NCBI RefSeq assembly: GCF_010560025.1
Contig: NZ_SAIY01000002.1
Coordinates: 434,001 to 498,000, forward strand
Direction of reading: 5' to 3'
DNA length: 64,000 bases
DNA from: Verrucosispora sioxanthis
Lineage (GTDB): Bacteria; Actinomycetota; Actinomycetes; Mycobacteriales; Micromonosporaceae
The notes beneath the pieces are model-generated. The model did no database searches. It saw only the letters and a program-made list of their open reading frames with translations, and was not told where the DNA came from. Positions 33,070-42,663 of the stretch are shown in pieces (position 1 is the first letter of the stretch; each line of letters opens with the position of its first letter). Position numbers and translations under genes: made by a program.

Positions 33070-34095
33070 GTGACTGGCAGTCACGTCACCCAGATGCTGG
33101 AGCGCTATCGCGCCCTCGCGATCGACGCGCTCCTCGCGGGTGTGCCGTCGGGCGGACCGCACTACCTCTACGACCTGGTGAGTGAGTATCCGCGGCGGTG
33201 GGGCAAGGGGCTGCGGGCCGCGCTCTGTCTCGCGGCCTGCCGGGCCTTCGGTGGCACGCCGTCGGTGGGGCTCAACGCGGCGGTGACGGTCGAACTGTTC
33301 CACAACGCGTTTCTGATCCATGACGACATCCAGGACGAGAGCGAGCAGCGGCGCGGAGCACAGACCCTGCACGGCGAGTACGGAGTCGGTGTCGCCCTCA
33401 ATGTGGGAAACATGACGAACCTGCTCGCGTTGCAGCGGCTCGCCGCCAATCGTCGGGCCCTCGGCTCGGGGATCGCGTGGCGGCTGTTCGAGGAAACCCA
33501 ACTCATGCTGCGTCACTCGTTGGAGGGGCAGGCCATCGAGGTCGGCTGGATCCGGGACAACGTGTGCGACCTCGACGCGGACGACTACTACCGGATGTGT
33601 CTGAAGAAGACCTCCTGGTACACCTGCATCTACCCGTGCCGTACCGGCATCCTCGTCGCCACCGGTCAGCATGACGCGATCGACGTGCTCGACCGCTACG
33701 GCTGGTATCTGGGTGCCGCGTTCCAGATCCAGGATGACGCGCTCAACCTCGTGGGGGACTTCGCCCGCTACGGCAAGGAGATCGCTGGCGATCTCTGGGA
33801 GGGCAAGCGGACACTGATCCTCATCGACTTCATGCGGCGATGTACCGGTGACGAACGCGAGCGGCTGCTGGAGTTCCTACGCCGGACCCGAACGCAGCGC
33901 ACAGCCGCTGAGGTGCGGTGGCTGCACGGGCGGTTGCTCGCCTACGACTGCGTCGAGTCCGCCCGCCGCAGCGCCCGTGATCTGGCCGCCGCCGCGATCC
34001 GGGAAGGACGGCGGGCGTTGGGGCCGGCGGCCGAGACCGAGGACGGGCGCTTCCTGCTCGGCCTACCCGAGTACGTCGTGGAACGCAGCCGGTAG
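33070..34095 (+). CDS. Polyprenyl (geranylgeranyl-type) diphosphate synthase
   Basis: A 341-residue trans-isoprenyl diphosphate synthase. The first Asp-rich motif is HDDIQDES (DDxxD), preceded by ELFHNAFLI. The second is FQIQDDALNLVGD, where the usual DDxxD is DDxxN, a variant also seen in some GGPP synthases. The family condenses IPP with allylic diphosphates; chain length cannot be read safely here. No cyclase, carotenoid or quinone gene is adjacent. A role in supplying carotenoid or quinone precursors is possible, which would connect indirectly to retinal, but this is speculation. The GTG start is at 33070. Confidence 0.85.
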   Translation: MTGSHVTQMLERYRALAIDALLAGVPSGGPHYLYDLVSEYPRRWGKGLRAALCLAACRAFGGTPSVGLNAAVTVELFHNAFLIHDDIQDESEQRRGAQTLHGEYGVGVALNVGNMTNLLALQRLAANRRALGSGIAWRLFEETQLMLRHSLEGQAIEVGWIRDNVCDLDADDYYRMCLKKTSWYTCIYPCRTGILVATGQHDAIDVLDRYGWYLGAAFQIQDDALNLVGDFARYGKEIAGDLWEGKRTLILIDFMRRCTGDERERLLEFLRRTRTQRTAAEVRWLHGRLLAYDCVESARRSARDLAAAAIREGRRALGPAAETEDGRFLLGLPEYVVERSR

Positions 34096-34147
34096 CGCCA
34101 GGGCTCCGCATTCCCGCCGCGCCGGAGCTGCACGGGTACCGCCGGGG

Positions 34148-35338
34148 TCAGCCGCCGAGGGTGGCAAGTTCCGAGACGACGACGTTCGTCAGTGCCCGGC
34201 CGTCGCGGCGGACCTGGCGCAGGTACCACTTCTGAATCGGCGCGTGGGTTGACTTCGCGAACTGCCAGGGCCCACGGGGGCTGTTGAGCTGCCCGAGGCC
34301 GGCGATCGCGGCGTTGATCTGCTCCGGGGTGGGGTTCACACCCGCTGCGGCGATCGCCCGATCCAGCACGGCTGCCGCGTCGTACGACGCCATGACGATC
34401 GAGGTGGGTACCCGGCCCGGGTAGGCCGCGTTCCAGGCGGCGACGAATTCCCGGTTGGCCGCGTTGTCGAGGTCGGGTGAGTAGTTCAGGCCGTTGTAGA
34501 TGCCCTCGGCCGCGTCGCCCTGCTCGACCAGGCTCGCCGGCTCGGTCACGAAGCCCGCCGCGTAGAGCGGCAGGTCGGCGACGGGGGACGCGGCGTACTG
34601 CTTGACGAAGGTGATGGCGTTCTGCGCGTCGAAGAAGCAGTAGACCGCGTCGGCGCCGGACTCGGCGATCTCGTCCAGGTACGGCCTGAAGTCCTCGGTG
34701 ACCGGGAACGGGCTGAAGACGGCTTTGCCACCGGGGTTGGCCAACCGGCCACCGAGGTCGGTGAACGTGTCGACGAATCCGCGCAACTCGTCGCGACCGC
34801 TCTGGAAGTCCGGCCCGATGGCGTAGACCCGGCCCTGCCCCACCTCCTGCTTGACGAACGGTGCCATGGCCACACCCGGCTCAACGGAGATCAGGTTGGT
34901 GTGCCAGATGTACGTCACGTCGGTCAGCGCCGGCCGCCCCAGGGCGCCGACGAGCGGAACCTTGTGCTTGTCGATGAGCGGCAGGATGGCGGCCACGCTG
35001 CCGCCGTTGATGATGCCGGTGATCGCCGAGACGCGATCCTGCTCCAGCAGTTTCGTGGCGGACTCGACTGTCACGTCGCGTTCGTAACCCTCGTCGGCGA
35101 CGATCAGCTCCGCCGGATGGCCGCCCAACTGCCGGCCGCGCATGTCCAGGTAGAGCTGGAAGCCGTCGCGCAGCTCGGAGCCGGGTGCCTCGAGCGACCC
35201 GGCCAGGGCGGTGATCATTCCGATCCGGATGGTCTGACGTTGCGGTTCCGACCCGCCGTCACAGGCGGCGGTGGCGGCGACCAGTACGCCGGTCAGCAGG
35301 GCCGCGACGAGCCGACGGGCGGGGTGGCTGGCGTTCAC
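34148..35338 (-). CDS. Leu/Ile/Val-type substrate-binding lipoprotein
   Basis: A 396-residue periplasmic-binding-fold protein (Peripla_BP_6). It has a lipoprotein signal peptide ending at a lipobox with Cys in VAATAACDGGS, then IRIGMITALAGSLEAPG, typical of LivK/amide-urea receptors. No transporter permease or ATPase gene is nearby. Instead the start overlaps the stop of a roadblock gene (ATGA), which follows a histidine kinase. It may therefore act as a ligand sensor presenting its ligand to the kinase rather than as a transport subunit. The ligand is unknown. Confidence 0.88.
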   Translation of the reverse strand: MNASHPARRLVAALLTGVLVAATAACDGGSEPQRQTIRIGMITALAGSLEAPGSELRDGFQLYLDMRGRQLGGHPAELIVADEGYERDVTVESATKLLEQDRVSAITGIINGGSVAAILPLIDKHKVPLVGALGRPALTDVTYIWHTNLISVEPGVAMAPFVKQEVGQGRVYAIGPDFQSGRDELRGFVDTFTDLGGRLANPGGKAVFSPFPVTEDFRPYLDEIAESGADAVYCFFDAQNAITFVKQYAASPVADLPLYAAGFVTEPASLVEQGDAAEGIYNGLNYSPDLDNAANREFVAAWNAAYPGRVPTSIVMASYDAAAVLDRAIAAAGVNPTPEQINAAIAGLGQLNSPRGPWQFAKSTHAPIQKWYLRQVRRDGRALTNVVVSELATLGG

Positions 35339-35739
35339 AGCATCCCCAGCAACTGGGACCGCACCGCCGGGGTCAGCACCTCACCCATCCGGTTCGCCAG
35401 GTCGGTCATTTCGTACGAGACCTGACCCACGTCGCAGACCGGGGACGCCAGCACGAGCAGCGAGGCCCCGTCGCTGAACGACATGCAGAACATGAAGCCG
35501 CCGTCCATCTGGGTCACGTTGGAGATCACCGAGCCCGCCTGGAAGAACCGGGCAGCCCCGACGAGCAGGGCGATCAGTCCGCTGCCGGTGGCGGCGAGCT
35601 GATCCGCCCGGTCCCGGGGCAGGCTGTGGTTGTGCGCCAGGACCAGCCCGTCGGTGGAGATGGCGAGGGCATGACTGACCTCAGGAGTACGGTTCACGAA
35701 GTTCTGCAACAGCCAGCTCAGGTCGTTCGGGCTTGTCAC
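35335..35739 (-). CDS. Roadblock/LC7-domain protein (CvnB-like)
   Basis: A 134-residue roadblock/LC7 protein with the typical start LSWLLQNFVNRTPEVSHALA and the ISTDGLVLA segment. In actinobacterial conservons, such proteins sit between a sensor kinase (CvnA) and a DUF742 protein plus small GTPase (CvnC, CvnD) and act as GTPase-regulatory partners. Here it is 42 bp downstream of the kinase, but the next gene is a binding lipoprotein. No DUF742 or GTPase gene is found in the window. Confidence 0.88.
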   Translation of the reverse strand: MTSPNDLSWLLQNFVNRTPEVSHALAISTDGLVLAHNHSLPRDRADQLAATGSGLIALLVGAARFFQAGSVISNVTQMDGGFMFCMSFSDGASLLVLASPVCDVGQVSYEMTDLANRMGEVLTPAVRSQLLGML

Positions 35740-35781
35740 GACGTCGCTCCAGATCGGGGAGGGGGGGGTGGACGGTCAGCG

Positions 35782-38283
35782 TCAGAAGGAGGTGGTGGAC
35801 CGGCGTCCGGCGACGCCCTTGGCGTAGGCCGACATCGCCGCCGACACGGCGGCCGGGTCCAGCTTCCGCCGCGGGTCCGCGCTCGGTTGCTGTGCCTCGG
35901 GTACGAGGTGCGGCTGCGGGACCCGGCGCGGCAGACCGACCTGAGTGGCGGGCGCCGGAGTGGCGGTCGCCCACTTCTCACCGTCATCGACCGGCCAGAT
36001 GACGGCCACCGAGTCGCCGTCGAAGGCAGTCTTGAACCAGCCGTTCACCGTCGGCCCGGCCGGCAGGCCCACCGCGGTGGGCTGGGGCTGTGCTGCCGGC
36101 TGGAACAACGGTGCGGGCACCGGTGGGGCGACCGAGCCGGTTGGTGCCGGCGCGCTCGCCGTACCGCGCCGGCCGTGCCGACACCGGCCGGGATCCGCCC
36201 GGCGCTCGGCACCTGGTTATCGGGACCGGCCACCGGGACGGTTGGCGCGGCTCGCCGAGGCCACGGCCGGACGTCTCCCGGCGGCGGAGGGTCGGCCTCG
36301 GCTTAGTTCGGGCTCCACCGCCGGTAGCTGCTGCGCCGGGCGGCGTACCACGATCGGTGCCGGCAGGGCGATCTCGGCCACCGTGCCGCCGGTTGGTCCG
36401 GGTCGCAGCTCGACCTTGACCGCGTGCCGGGCGGCGAGGCGGGCGACCACGGTCAGACCCATGGCTCGCACGCCCGACACGTCGACCGACGACGGGTTGG
36501 CAAGTGCCGCGTTCAACTGCGCGCACCGTTGCGGGGAGAGCCCGACCCCCTGGTCGACCACCTGCACGATCGCCCGGTCGGTGAGTGCGTGCCCGGTGAC
36601 CAGCACCTCCGCGTCCGGCGGGGAGTATCCGGTCGCGTTGTCCAGCAGTTCGGCGACCAGGTGCACGATCTCGTCGACCGCGTTGCCGGCGATTGCCAGC
36701 TCCTTGTCCACCGTGCCGATCCGGACCCGGGTGTAGTGCTCGATCTGGGACAGCGCGGCCTGGATCACATGGTCGAGCGGGACCGGTTCCTGACGTACCC
36801 GGGAGATGCCGGAACCACCGAGCACCAGCAGGCTCTGGTTGATCCGGGCCATCCGGGTCGCGAGATGGTCCAGTTGGTACAGCTGCTGGAGACGTTCGGG
36901 GTCGGCCTCGTCGCGTTCCACGTCATCGACCTGGGCGAGCATCGCGTCCACCAGCCGCTGCTCACGCCGGGAGAGGTGGACGAAGATCTCCGCGATGTTG
37001 GCCCGCATCACCGCCTGCTCGCCGGCGATCCGGACCGCTTCCCGGTGCAGGGCCCGGGTCGCGGTGGCCACCTCGGCGATCTCGTCGGAACCGGTGATCC
37101 GGAATTCCGAGACGGAACGGTCCGCCACCTCGTCGGGCTGCACGCTGCCCGGTGGGGCCGCGCTGAGTTCCCGGACGACGGCCGGAAGCCGGTCGTACGC
37201 CACCTTGGTCACCGTGTTGCGCAGGGACCGCAGCCGGCGGGTGATCCGGCGCGCCACCACACCGGTGAGGACGGCGGTGAGCGCCAGGACCAGGAAGATG
37301 CCGACGCCCTGGAGCAGCGCGTCACGCAGCAGTTGCCCCCGCTCCGTCGACACCCGGTCGGCGACGGCGGCATCCACGTCGCTCTGGATCCGGAACATCT
37401 GGCTGACCCAGCCGTCGGTGGCCTCGACCCAGTCATCCGCGTCGACGGCGAGCCGGCCGCCGGGAAGTGTCCGACCCACCTGATCCTGAAGCCGTTGCGC
37501 GGCGACGACCTGAGGATCGGTGCCGATCTGCTCCCAGCTGGCCGTCCAGCCTGGTTCGGCGAGGGCCAGGAAGGCGTTGGTGGCCTCGGCATACCGGGCC
37601 TGGGCACCGACGATCTCCTGCTGCCCGGCCGGGGTCAGTTCGCCTCCGGCGAGGCTGCGCAGCACGATCACCTGAAGCTGACCGATCGCCTCGCCCGCCT
37701 CGGAGACCGCCACCGCGGCCCGGACGTCGTCGGCGATGTTCGTCGAGGTGTCGGTGGCCACCGACGCGCGGAAGGTGAGCAGGTCCGCGACGAGGATCCG
37801 GTAGCTGAAGGCGATCGCGGACAGGGTTGCCCGGGGGCTCGAACGGACCTGCTCGCGTACCGAGCCGAGCGCCGTCAGACCGGCGTCGATCCGTTGCAGG
37901 GCCGAGTTCCCGGCCGACACCTCGGCCCGACGTCGTTGGAACTCGACGATCTCGGCGTCGGTCTTCGCCACCTGGTCGTCGAAGGTGGCGCTGGCGGCCT
38001 GACTCTGGGTGGTCACTTCGACCGCCGCGATCACCCGTTCGGCCTGCAGGGCGCGGGCCAGCGCACCGGCCTGGGTGGACAGTGTGACGACGTCGTGCAC
38101 GGTGCCCGCGTTGAGCACCTGCCGAACGGTGCCCTCAAGGGCGAGGCCGGCGAACGCCACCACGGCGATCAGTGGTACGGCGACCAGCAGCCGTAGCAGG
38201 CGGACGATGCTGCCCCGGGCCAGCCACCCCCGGCGCGCTTCGGCATGGGTACGCACCGCGGCTGCCGCTGTAGCACGTGTCAC
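35782..38283 (-). CDS. Conservon-type sensor histidine kinase (CvnA-like), frame disrupted near the 3' end
   Basis: A large membrane kinase. Transmembrane helix 1 lies at about 29-50 (LLRLLVAVPLIAVVAFAG) and helix 2 at about 330-350, flanking a long extracellular helical sensor. HAMP-like and dimerisation segments follow; the likely phosphoacceptor His lies in LYQLDHLATRM. The ATPase motifs are VAELLDNATGYSPP (N box) and VVDQGVGLSP. An in-frame TAA at 36217-36219 ends the main frame, yet the same frame resumes with family-typical C-terminal sequence (VGLPRRVPQPHLVPEA) up to 35782. Another frame fits better in between (PDNQVPSAGRIPAGVGTAG). Two compensating indels would explain this. The roadblock gene follows. 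Confidence 0.75.
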
Positions 38284-38606
38284 CGGCGTACTCCGCCCCC
38301 TTGCCTCATCGACGTTGATCTCAGCAGGAACCGGCGTCCACGCCGGCTACATGGTGGAGGGTGGGCATGCCTGCCCACGTCAGAGCGCCATTCCTACCAC
38401 GATGTATCGGTTCACCTCTAGATCCCTTATCGCCCGTCGACGGGTTGACTGACGTCTCGGACATGAACCGAAAACACGAAAGCGAAACTTGTTCGACCGA
38501 TCGTCGTGAACCAATAGAGGAACGGGCGAGGCGAGATCTGGCTTGATCTTGTTAAGTGGTTGCATATACCCCTAGGGGGTATATGGTAGGGCCGGGAGGC
38601 GATGAC
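38284..38606. promoter_or_regulatory. Divergent control region between kinase and copper ATPase
   Basis: A 323-bp gap between genes pointing away from each other. It holds the CsoR-like operator annotated separately, immediately upstream of the ATPase ribosome-binding site. The rest is AT-richer than the flanks (for example GAACCGAAAACACGAAAGCG around 38467-38486). I see no additional gene. Confidence 0.6.
38564..38584 (+). promoter_or_regulatory. CsoR-type copper operator
   Basis: The inverted repeat ATATACCCC-TAG-GGGGTATAT is a perfect 21-bp palindromic site of the TACCCC/GGGGTA class bound by CsoR repressors in actinobacteria. It ends 22 bp before the ATPase start codon, so binding would block transcription. 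Copper binding to CsoR would relieve it. No csoR gene is present in the window, so the repressor must be encoded elsewhere. Confidence 0.85.
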
Positions 38607-40655
38607 ATGGCCCACGTCGACACGAGAAATCATCCGGATCAGCACGGGCACGGCGGGCACGACAAGCACGCCGGGCACGATCCGGCGGCGTTCCGCCGCA
38701 AGTTCTGGCTCAGCCTGGCGCTGACCGTGCCGATCGTGGCCACCAGCCACATGGTGATGGACTGGCTCGGCTACGAACTCGACTTTTCCGGAATCGGTCT
38801 GGTCGGGCCGGTGCTCGGCACGGTGGTCTTCGGCTACGGCGGCTGGCCCTTCCTCCAGGGAGCGGTGCGTGAGATCCGGGACCGGGCGCCGGGCATGATG
38901 CTGCTGATCGCGATGGCGATCACGGTCGCCTACGTGGCATCGCTGGCCACCTCGTTCGGCGCCTTCGACCTGGACTTCTGGTGGGAACTCGCGGCGTTGG
39001 TGACCATCATGCTGCTCGGTCACTGGCAGGAGATGAAGGCGATCGGCCAGGCCCGGGGTGCCCTGTCGGCGCTCGCCGCGCTGCTGCCCGACGACGCCGA
39101 GCGGCTCGACCCGGACGGGGCACCGCAGCGGGTGCCGGTGGCCGAACTGGGCGTCGGTGACGTGGTCCTGGTCCGTCCGGGTGCCCGGGTGCCGGCCGAC
39201 GGCACCGTGGTCGACGGTCGCGCCGAGATGGACGAGTCGATGATCACGGGTGAGTCCCGGCCGGTGGCCCGCGCCACCGGCGACCGGGTGGTGGCCGGCA
39301 CGGTGGCCACCGACGCGGCGCTACGGGTACGGATCGAGGCGGTCGGCGACGACACCGCGCTGGCCGGCATCCAACGGTTGGTGAGCGAGGCCCAGCAGTC
39401 CAGCGGCCGGGCGCAGGTGCTGGCCGACAGGTTCGCCGCCTGGCTGTTCTACATCGCCACCGCGACCGCCGTGCTGACCCTCGCGGTCTGGTCGCTGCTC
39501 GGCAATGTGGACGAGGCGGTCGTACGGACGGTGACCGTGCTGGTCATCGCCTGCCCGCACGCGCTCGGGCTGGCCATTCCGCTGGTCATCGCGCTGTCCA
39601 CGGCGGTCGCCGCGAAGGGCGGCATCCTGGTCAAGGACCGGTTGGCGCTGGAGCGGATGCGCACGGTCGACACGGTGCTGTTCGACAAGACCGGCACCCT
39701 GACCCGGGGCGAGCACGTCCTCACCGACGTAGCCGCCACCGGCGGCTCGACCGAACGGGACGTACTCGCCATCGCGGCGGCGGTGGAGGCCGACAGCGAG
39801 CACCCTCTCGCCCGGGCGATCGTGACCGCCGCCGACCAGCACGACAGGCGGGCGGCCTCCGGCTTCCATTCGATGACCGGCCGTGGGGTACGCGCCGAGG
39901 TGGATGGAGTGACCTACGCCGTCGGCGGCCCGGCGCTGCTACGGGAACTCGACGTCACCGTGCCGGACGACCTCGACGAGCACCGGCACGACTGGTCACG
40001 TCGGGGCGCGGCGGTGCTCTACCTGCTGCGGCTCCGCGACGACCACGCTGACGTCCTCGGTGCCCTCGCGTTGGCCGACCAGGTTCGGCCGGAGGCCCGA
40101 CGGGCCATCGCCGACCTGCGGGAACAGGGCATCCGGAAGATCATGATGATCACCGGGGATGCGCGTCCGGTCGCCGAGGCGGTCGCCGCCGACCTCGGAT
40201 TCCGTACCGGAGAGGACGAGGTCTTCGCCGAGGTGCTACCGGCGGAGAAGGACGACACCGTGACCGGACTGCAGCGACGCGGGCTGCGGGTCGCCATGGT
40301 GGGCGACGGGGTCAACGACGCACCTGCCCTGGCCCGGGCGAATGTGGGCATCGCGATCGGCGCCGGCACCGACGTGGCCATCGAGTCCGCCGGAGTGGTG
40401 CTCGCCTCGTCCGACCCGCGCGGCGTGAGCGGCGTGATCCGGTTGTCCCGGGCCACCTACCGGAAGATGCTCCAGAACCTGGCCTGGGCCGCCGGCTACA
40501 ACGTGGTCGCGCTACCGCTCGCCGCCGGAGTCCTGGCCTGGGCCGGCGTGGCGCTGAGTCCGGCGGTCGCCGCCGTGCTGATGTCGGGCTCCACCATCGT
40601 GGTCGCGCTCAACGCCCAACTGCTGCGTCGCGTCGAACTGCGCCCACCGGACTGA
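38607..40655 (+). CDS. CPH-type P1B copper-exporting ATPase (CopB-like)
   Basis: A 682-residue heavy-metal P-type ATPase. The N-terminus is a His-rich tail (HGHGGHDKHAGHD) instead of a CxxC heavy-metal domain. Helix 6 has the metal-site motif CPH (residues 316-318, IACPHALGLAIP), and the phosphorylation motif is DKTGTLT (Asp360). TGES and GDGVNDAPAL are present. CPH and a His-rich N-terminus define the P1B-3/CopB group (Cu, Ag export). The ATG at 38607 has GGGAGG upstream; longer starts would run into the operator. Control by CsoR is indicated by the adjacent palindrome. Confidence 0.9.
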   Translation: MAHVDTRNHPDQHGHGGHDKHAGHDPAAFRRKFWLSLALTVPIVATSHMVMDWLGYELDFSGIGLVGPVLGTVVFGYGGWPFLQGAVREIRDRAPGMMLLIAMAITVAYVASLATSFGAFDLDFWWELAALVTIMLLGHWQEMKAIGQARGALSALAALLPDDAERLDPDGAPQRVPVAELGVGDVVLVRPGARVPADGTVVDGRAEMDESMITGESRPVARATGDRVVAGTVATDAALRVRIEAVGDDTALAGIQRLVSEAQQSSGRAQVLADRFAAWLFYIATATAVLTLAVWSLLGNVDEAVVRTVTVLVIACPHALGLAIPLVIALSTAVAAKGGILVKDRLALERMRTVDTVLFDKTGTLTRGEHVLTDVAATGGSTERDVLAIAAAVEADSEHPLARAIVTAADQHDRRAASGFHSMTGRGVRAEVDGVTYAVGGPALLRELDVTVPDDLDEHRHDWSRRGAAVLYLLRLRDDHADVLGALALADQVRPEARRAIADLREQGIRKIMMITGDARPVAEAVAADLGFRTGEDEVFAEVLPAEKDDTVTGLQRRGLRVAMVGDGVNDAPALARANVGIAIGAGTDVAIESAGVVLASSDPRGVSGVIRLSRATYRKMLQNLAWAAGYNVVALPLAAGVLAWAGVALSPAVAAVLMSGSTIVVALNAQLLRRVELRPPD

Positions 40656-40716
40656 GCACGCGTCAGGGCAGTTTCGTACAAGACCCCGGCGCGGCTGCCG
40701 GCCCAGACTCGGCAGC

Positions 40717-41148
40717 ATGGAAACCCTCACCGAGCCCGTACGCTTCGACACCAAGATCGCGATCCTGCTCCGCGACGACCTGCCTACCTGGCAGCGACTC
40801 AACATGACCGCGTTCCTGGTCAGCGGCATCGGTCAGGCCGTGCCCGAGGTGATCGGCCAGCCGTACGCCGACGCGGACGACACGCCCTACCTGCCCATGT
40901 TCCGGCAGCCCGTGCTGGTGTTCGCCGGTACGAAGGAGACGGTGACCGCCGCCCACCAGCGCGCCGTGACCCGCGGGCTGCCGCTGGCCGTCTTCACCTC
41001 GGGCCTGTTCCGGACCGGCAACGACCGGGACAACCGGGCGGCGGTGCGCGCCGTCGGCCGCGACCACCTCGACCTCACCGGGCTGGCCGTGTACGGACCG
41101 AAGAACGCCGTGGACAAGATCCTCAAAGGTGCCCGGATGCACCCGTGA
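40717..41148 (+). CDS. DUF2000-family protein
   Basis: A 143-residue protein that fits the DUF2000 family: FDTKIAILLRDDLPTWQRLN at the start and the conserved VFTSGLFRTGNDRDNR stretch. The molecular function of the family is not established. It lies 61 bp downstream of the copper ATPase and converges with an AraC-type gene, overlapping its 3' end by 26 bp. The convergent partner may be its regulator or an unrelated neighbour. Confidence 0.75.
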   Translation: METLTEPVRFDTKIAILLRDDLPTWQRLNMTAFLVSGIGQAVPEVIGQPYADADDTPYLPMFRQPVLVFAGTKETVTAAHQRAVTRGLPLAVFTSGLFRTGNDRDNRAAVRAVGRDHLDLTGLAVYGPKNAVDKILKGARMHP

Positions 41149-41944
41149 ACCGGCGGTGGTGGGTGTACTGGCCGGGGGTGAAGCCGAGGATCCGCTTGAA
41201 GTGTCGACTCAGATGCGGCTGGTCGTGGAAGCCGCCGGTGGCGGCGGCCTCCCGGGCCGGTACGCCCTCGCGCAGCAGTCGTCGGGCGAGATCCACCCGG
41301 CGGGAGATCAGATACTGGTGCGGGCCGATACCGAAGGCCGCGGAGAAGGCCCGCACGAGGTGGGTCGGGTGGGCGTGCAGCAGTCCGGCGGCCTCCGCCA
41401 GGGTCAGCCCCACCACGAAACGCTCGTCGATCAGGTCATGTAGCCGCTGCGCGATCCGTGGATCCCGCCGCGATGTGACCATGGGCGTACCGCGGGCCAG
41501 TCCCGCCCGCAGCCGCTCGGTGACGAGCGCGAGATGCACCTCGGCGGCGAACTCGTCACCCGGCTCGGTCAGCCGCGCGTGCAGCAGATCGATCCGCCGG
41601 CGCAGGGCTTCGTCGTCGAAGGTCGGTCGGTCCACCGCCCGGCCAGAAAGGCGTTCGTCGAGTTGCCCGGATTCGAGATAGAGCACCCGTTTGCGGAACC
41701 CCTGCGCGGTGACGGGGGAGCCGTTGTGCGCCACGTTCGGCGGCAGCAGCGTGACCACCTGCCGGAACGCGCCGTGCTCGTGGCGATCCAGGTCGTACCG
41801 GACGACTCCCTCGTCGACCACGAGCAGCGCCCAGCTGTCATGGGTGTGCATCGGGTAGGCGTGGTCGGTGAACCGCGCGTGCAGCACCTCGGTGATCCCG
41901 CTGAGCGCGGGGGACCACGTCCGTACCTGCTGTCGCCGGGCCAC
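41123..41944 (-). CDS. AraC-family regulator with cupin-type sensor domain
   Basis: About 273 residues. The N-terminal half is an AraC ligand-binding cupin (YPMHTHDSWALLVVDEGVVR). The C-terminal half has two helix-turn-helix segments (LTLAEAAGLLHAHPTHLVRA; AAATGGFHDQPHLSRHFKRI) and the terminal GFTPGQY motif. I favour the GTG at 41944; the open frame extends to a TTG at 42001 that would overlap the next gene's leader. Its 3' end overlaps the DUF2000 gene. The divergent neighbour is the PCuAC operon, which could be a target. Confidence 0.85.
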   Translation of the reverse strand: MARRQQVRTWSPALSGITEVLHARFTDHAYPMHTHDSWALLVVDEGVVRYDLDRHEHGAFRQVVTLLPPNVAHNGSPVTAQGFRKRVLYLESGQLDERLSGRAVDRPTFDDEALRRRIDLLHARLTEPGDEFAAEVHLALVTERLRAGLARGTPMVTSRRDPRIAQRLHDLIDERFVVGLTLAEAAGLLHAHPTHLVRAFSAAFGIGPHQYLISRRVDLARRLLREGVPAREAAATGGFHDQPHLSRHFKRILGFTPGQYTHHRRFTGASGHL

Positions 41945-42072
41945 GGCGGAACTGTAGCCGCTCCGCCAGCGGCCACCACAGGACGCGAGTGACCTGGGCA
42001 ACCAGGGCGGGCGGAACTTCCGGGCGGCACCGGCCGACCAAGCTCATGACATCGATCTTCGAGGGGAAACTC

Positions 42073-42663
42073 ATGCCCAGCGTCCTGCCTCGCCGGTTCC
42101 TGCGCCCGGCGGCCCTGCTCACCGGGGCCGCGCTCAGCGTGTCCCTGGCCGCCTGCGCGTCGTCGCAGGACGGGTCGACCGCGCCCACGCCATCCGCCAG
42201 CGCGTCCACCGCAGTCACCGTCGAGGCCGGCGTGCTGGGCGTACGCGATCCGTGGGTGAAGGCCGCGGACGAGGGGATGACGGCGGCGTTCGCCACGCTT
42301 GTCAACGACAGCGACACCGACGTCACGATCACCGGTGCCACCACCGAGGTCTCCCCGATGGAGCTGCACGAGATGGCGATGGCGGACGGGAAGATGGTGA
42401 TGCGGGCCAAGCAGGGTGGCGTGGTGATCAAGGCGAAGAGCGAGTACAAGCTGGAACCGGGCGGCGACCACCTGATGCTGATGGACCTCGCCAAGCCGGT
42501 ACGGGCCGGTGACGAGCTGGCCTTCACGCTCAGCTTCGCCGACGGGCGGACCCAGACGTTCCGCGCGGTCGCCAAGCCGTTCACCGGGGCGCAGGAGAGC
42601 TACGCCCCCGGGCATGGCGAGCCGATGCCGGACATGCCGACGAGCCACAGCCCGGCACCGTGA
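42073..42663 (+). CDS. PCuAC-type periplasmic/extracellular copper chaperone lipoprotein
   Basis: A 196-residue lipoprotein with a lipobox Cys in VSLAACASS and a Ser/Thr/Pro-rich linker. A PCu(A)C domain follows with the Met/His copper site spread over MELHEMAMADGKMVM and GGDHLMLM, the family's HxM...M...HxM layout. A second His/Met tail (PGHGEPMPDMPTSH) may also bind copper. The ATG at 42073 has GAGGGG upstream. It overlaps the peroxidase start (GTGA). Such chaperones hand Cu(I) to extracellular cuproenzymes. Confidence 0.88.
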   Translation: MPSVLPRRFLRPAALLTGAALSVSLAACASSQDGSTAPTPSASASTAVTVEAGVLGVRDPWVKAADEGMTAAFATLVNDSDTDVTITGATTEVSPMELHEMAMADGKMVMRAKQGGVVIKAKSEYKLEPGGDHLMLMDLAKPVRAGDELAFTLSFADGRTQTFRAVAKPFTGAQESYAPGHGEPMPDMPTSHSPAP

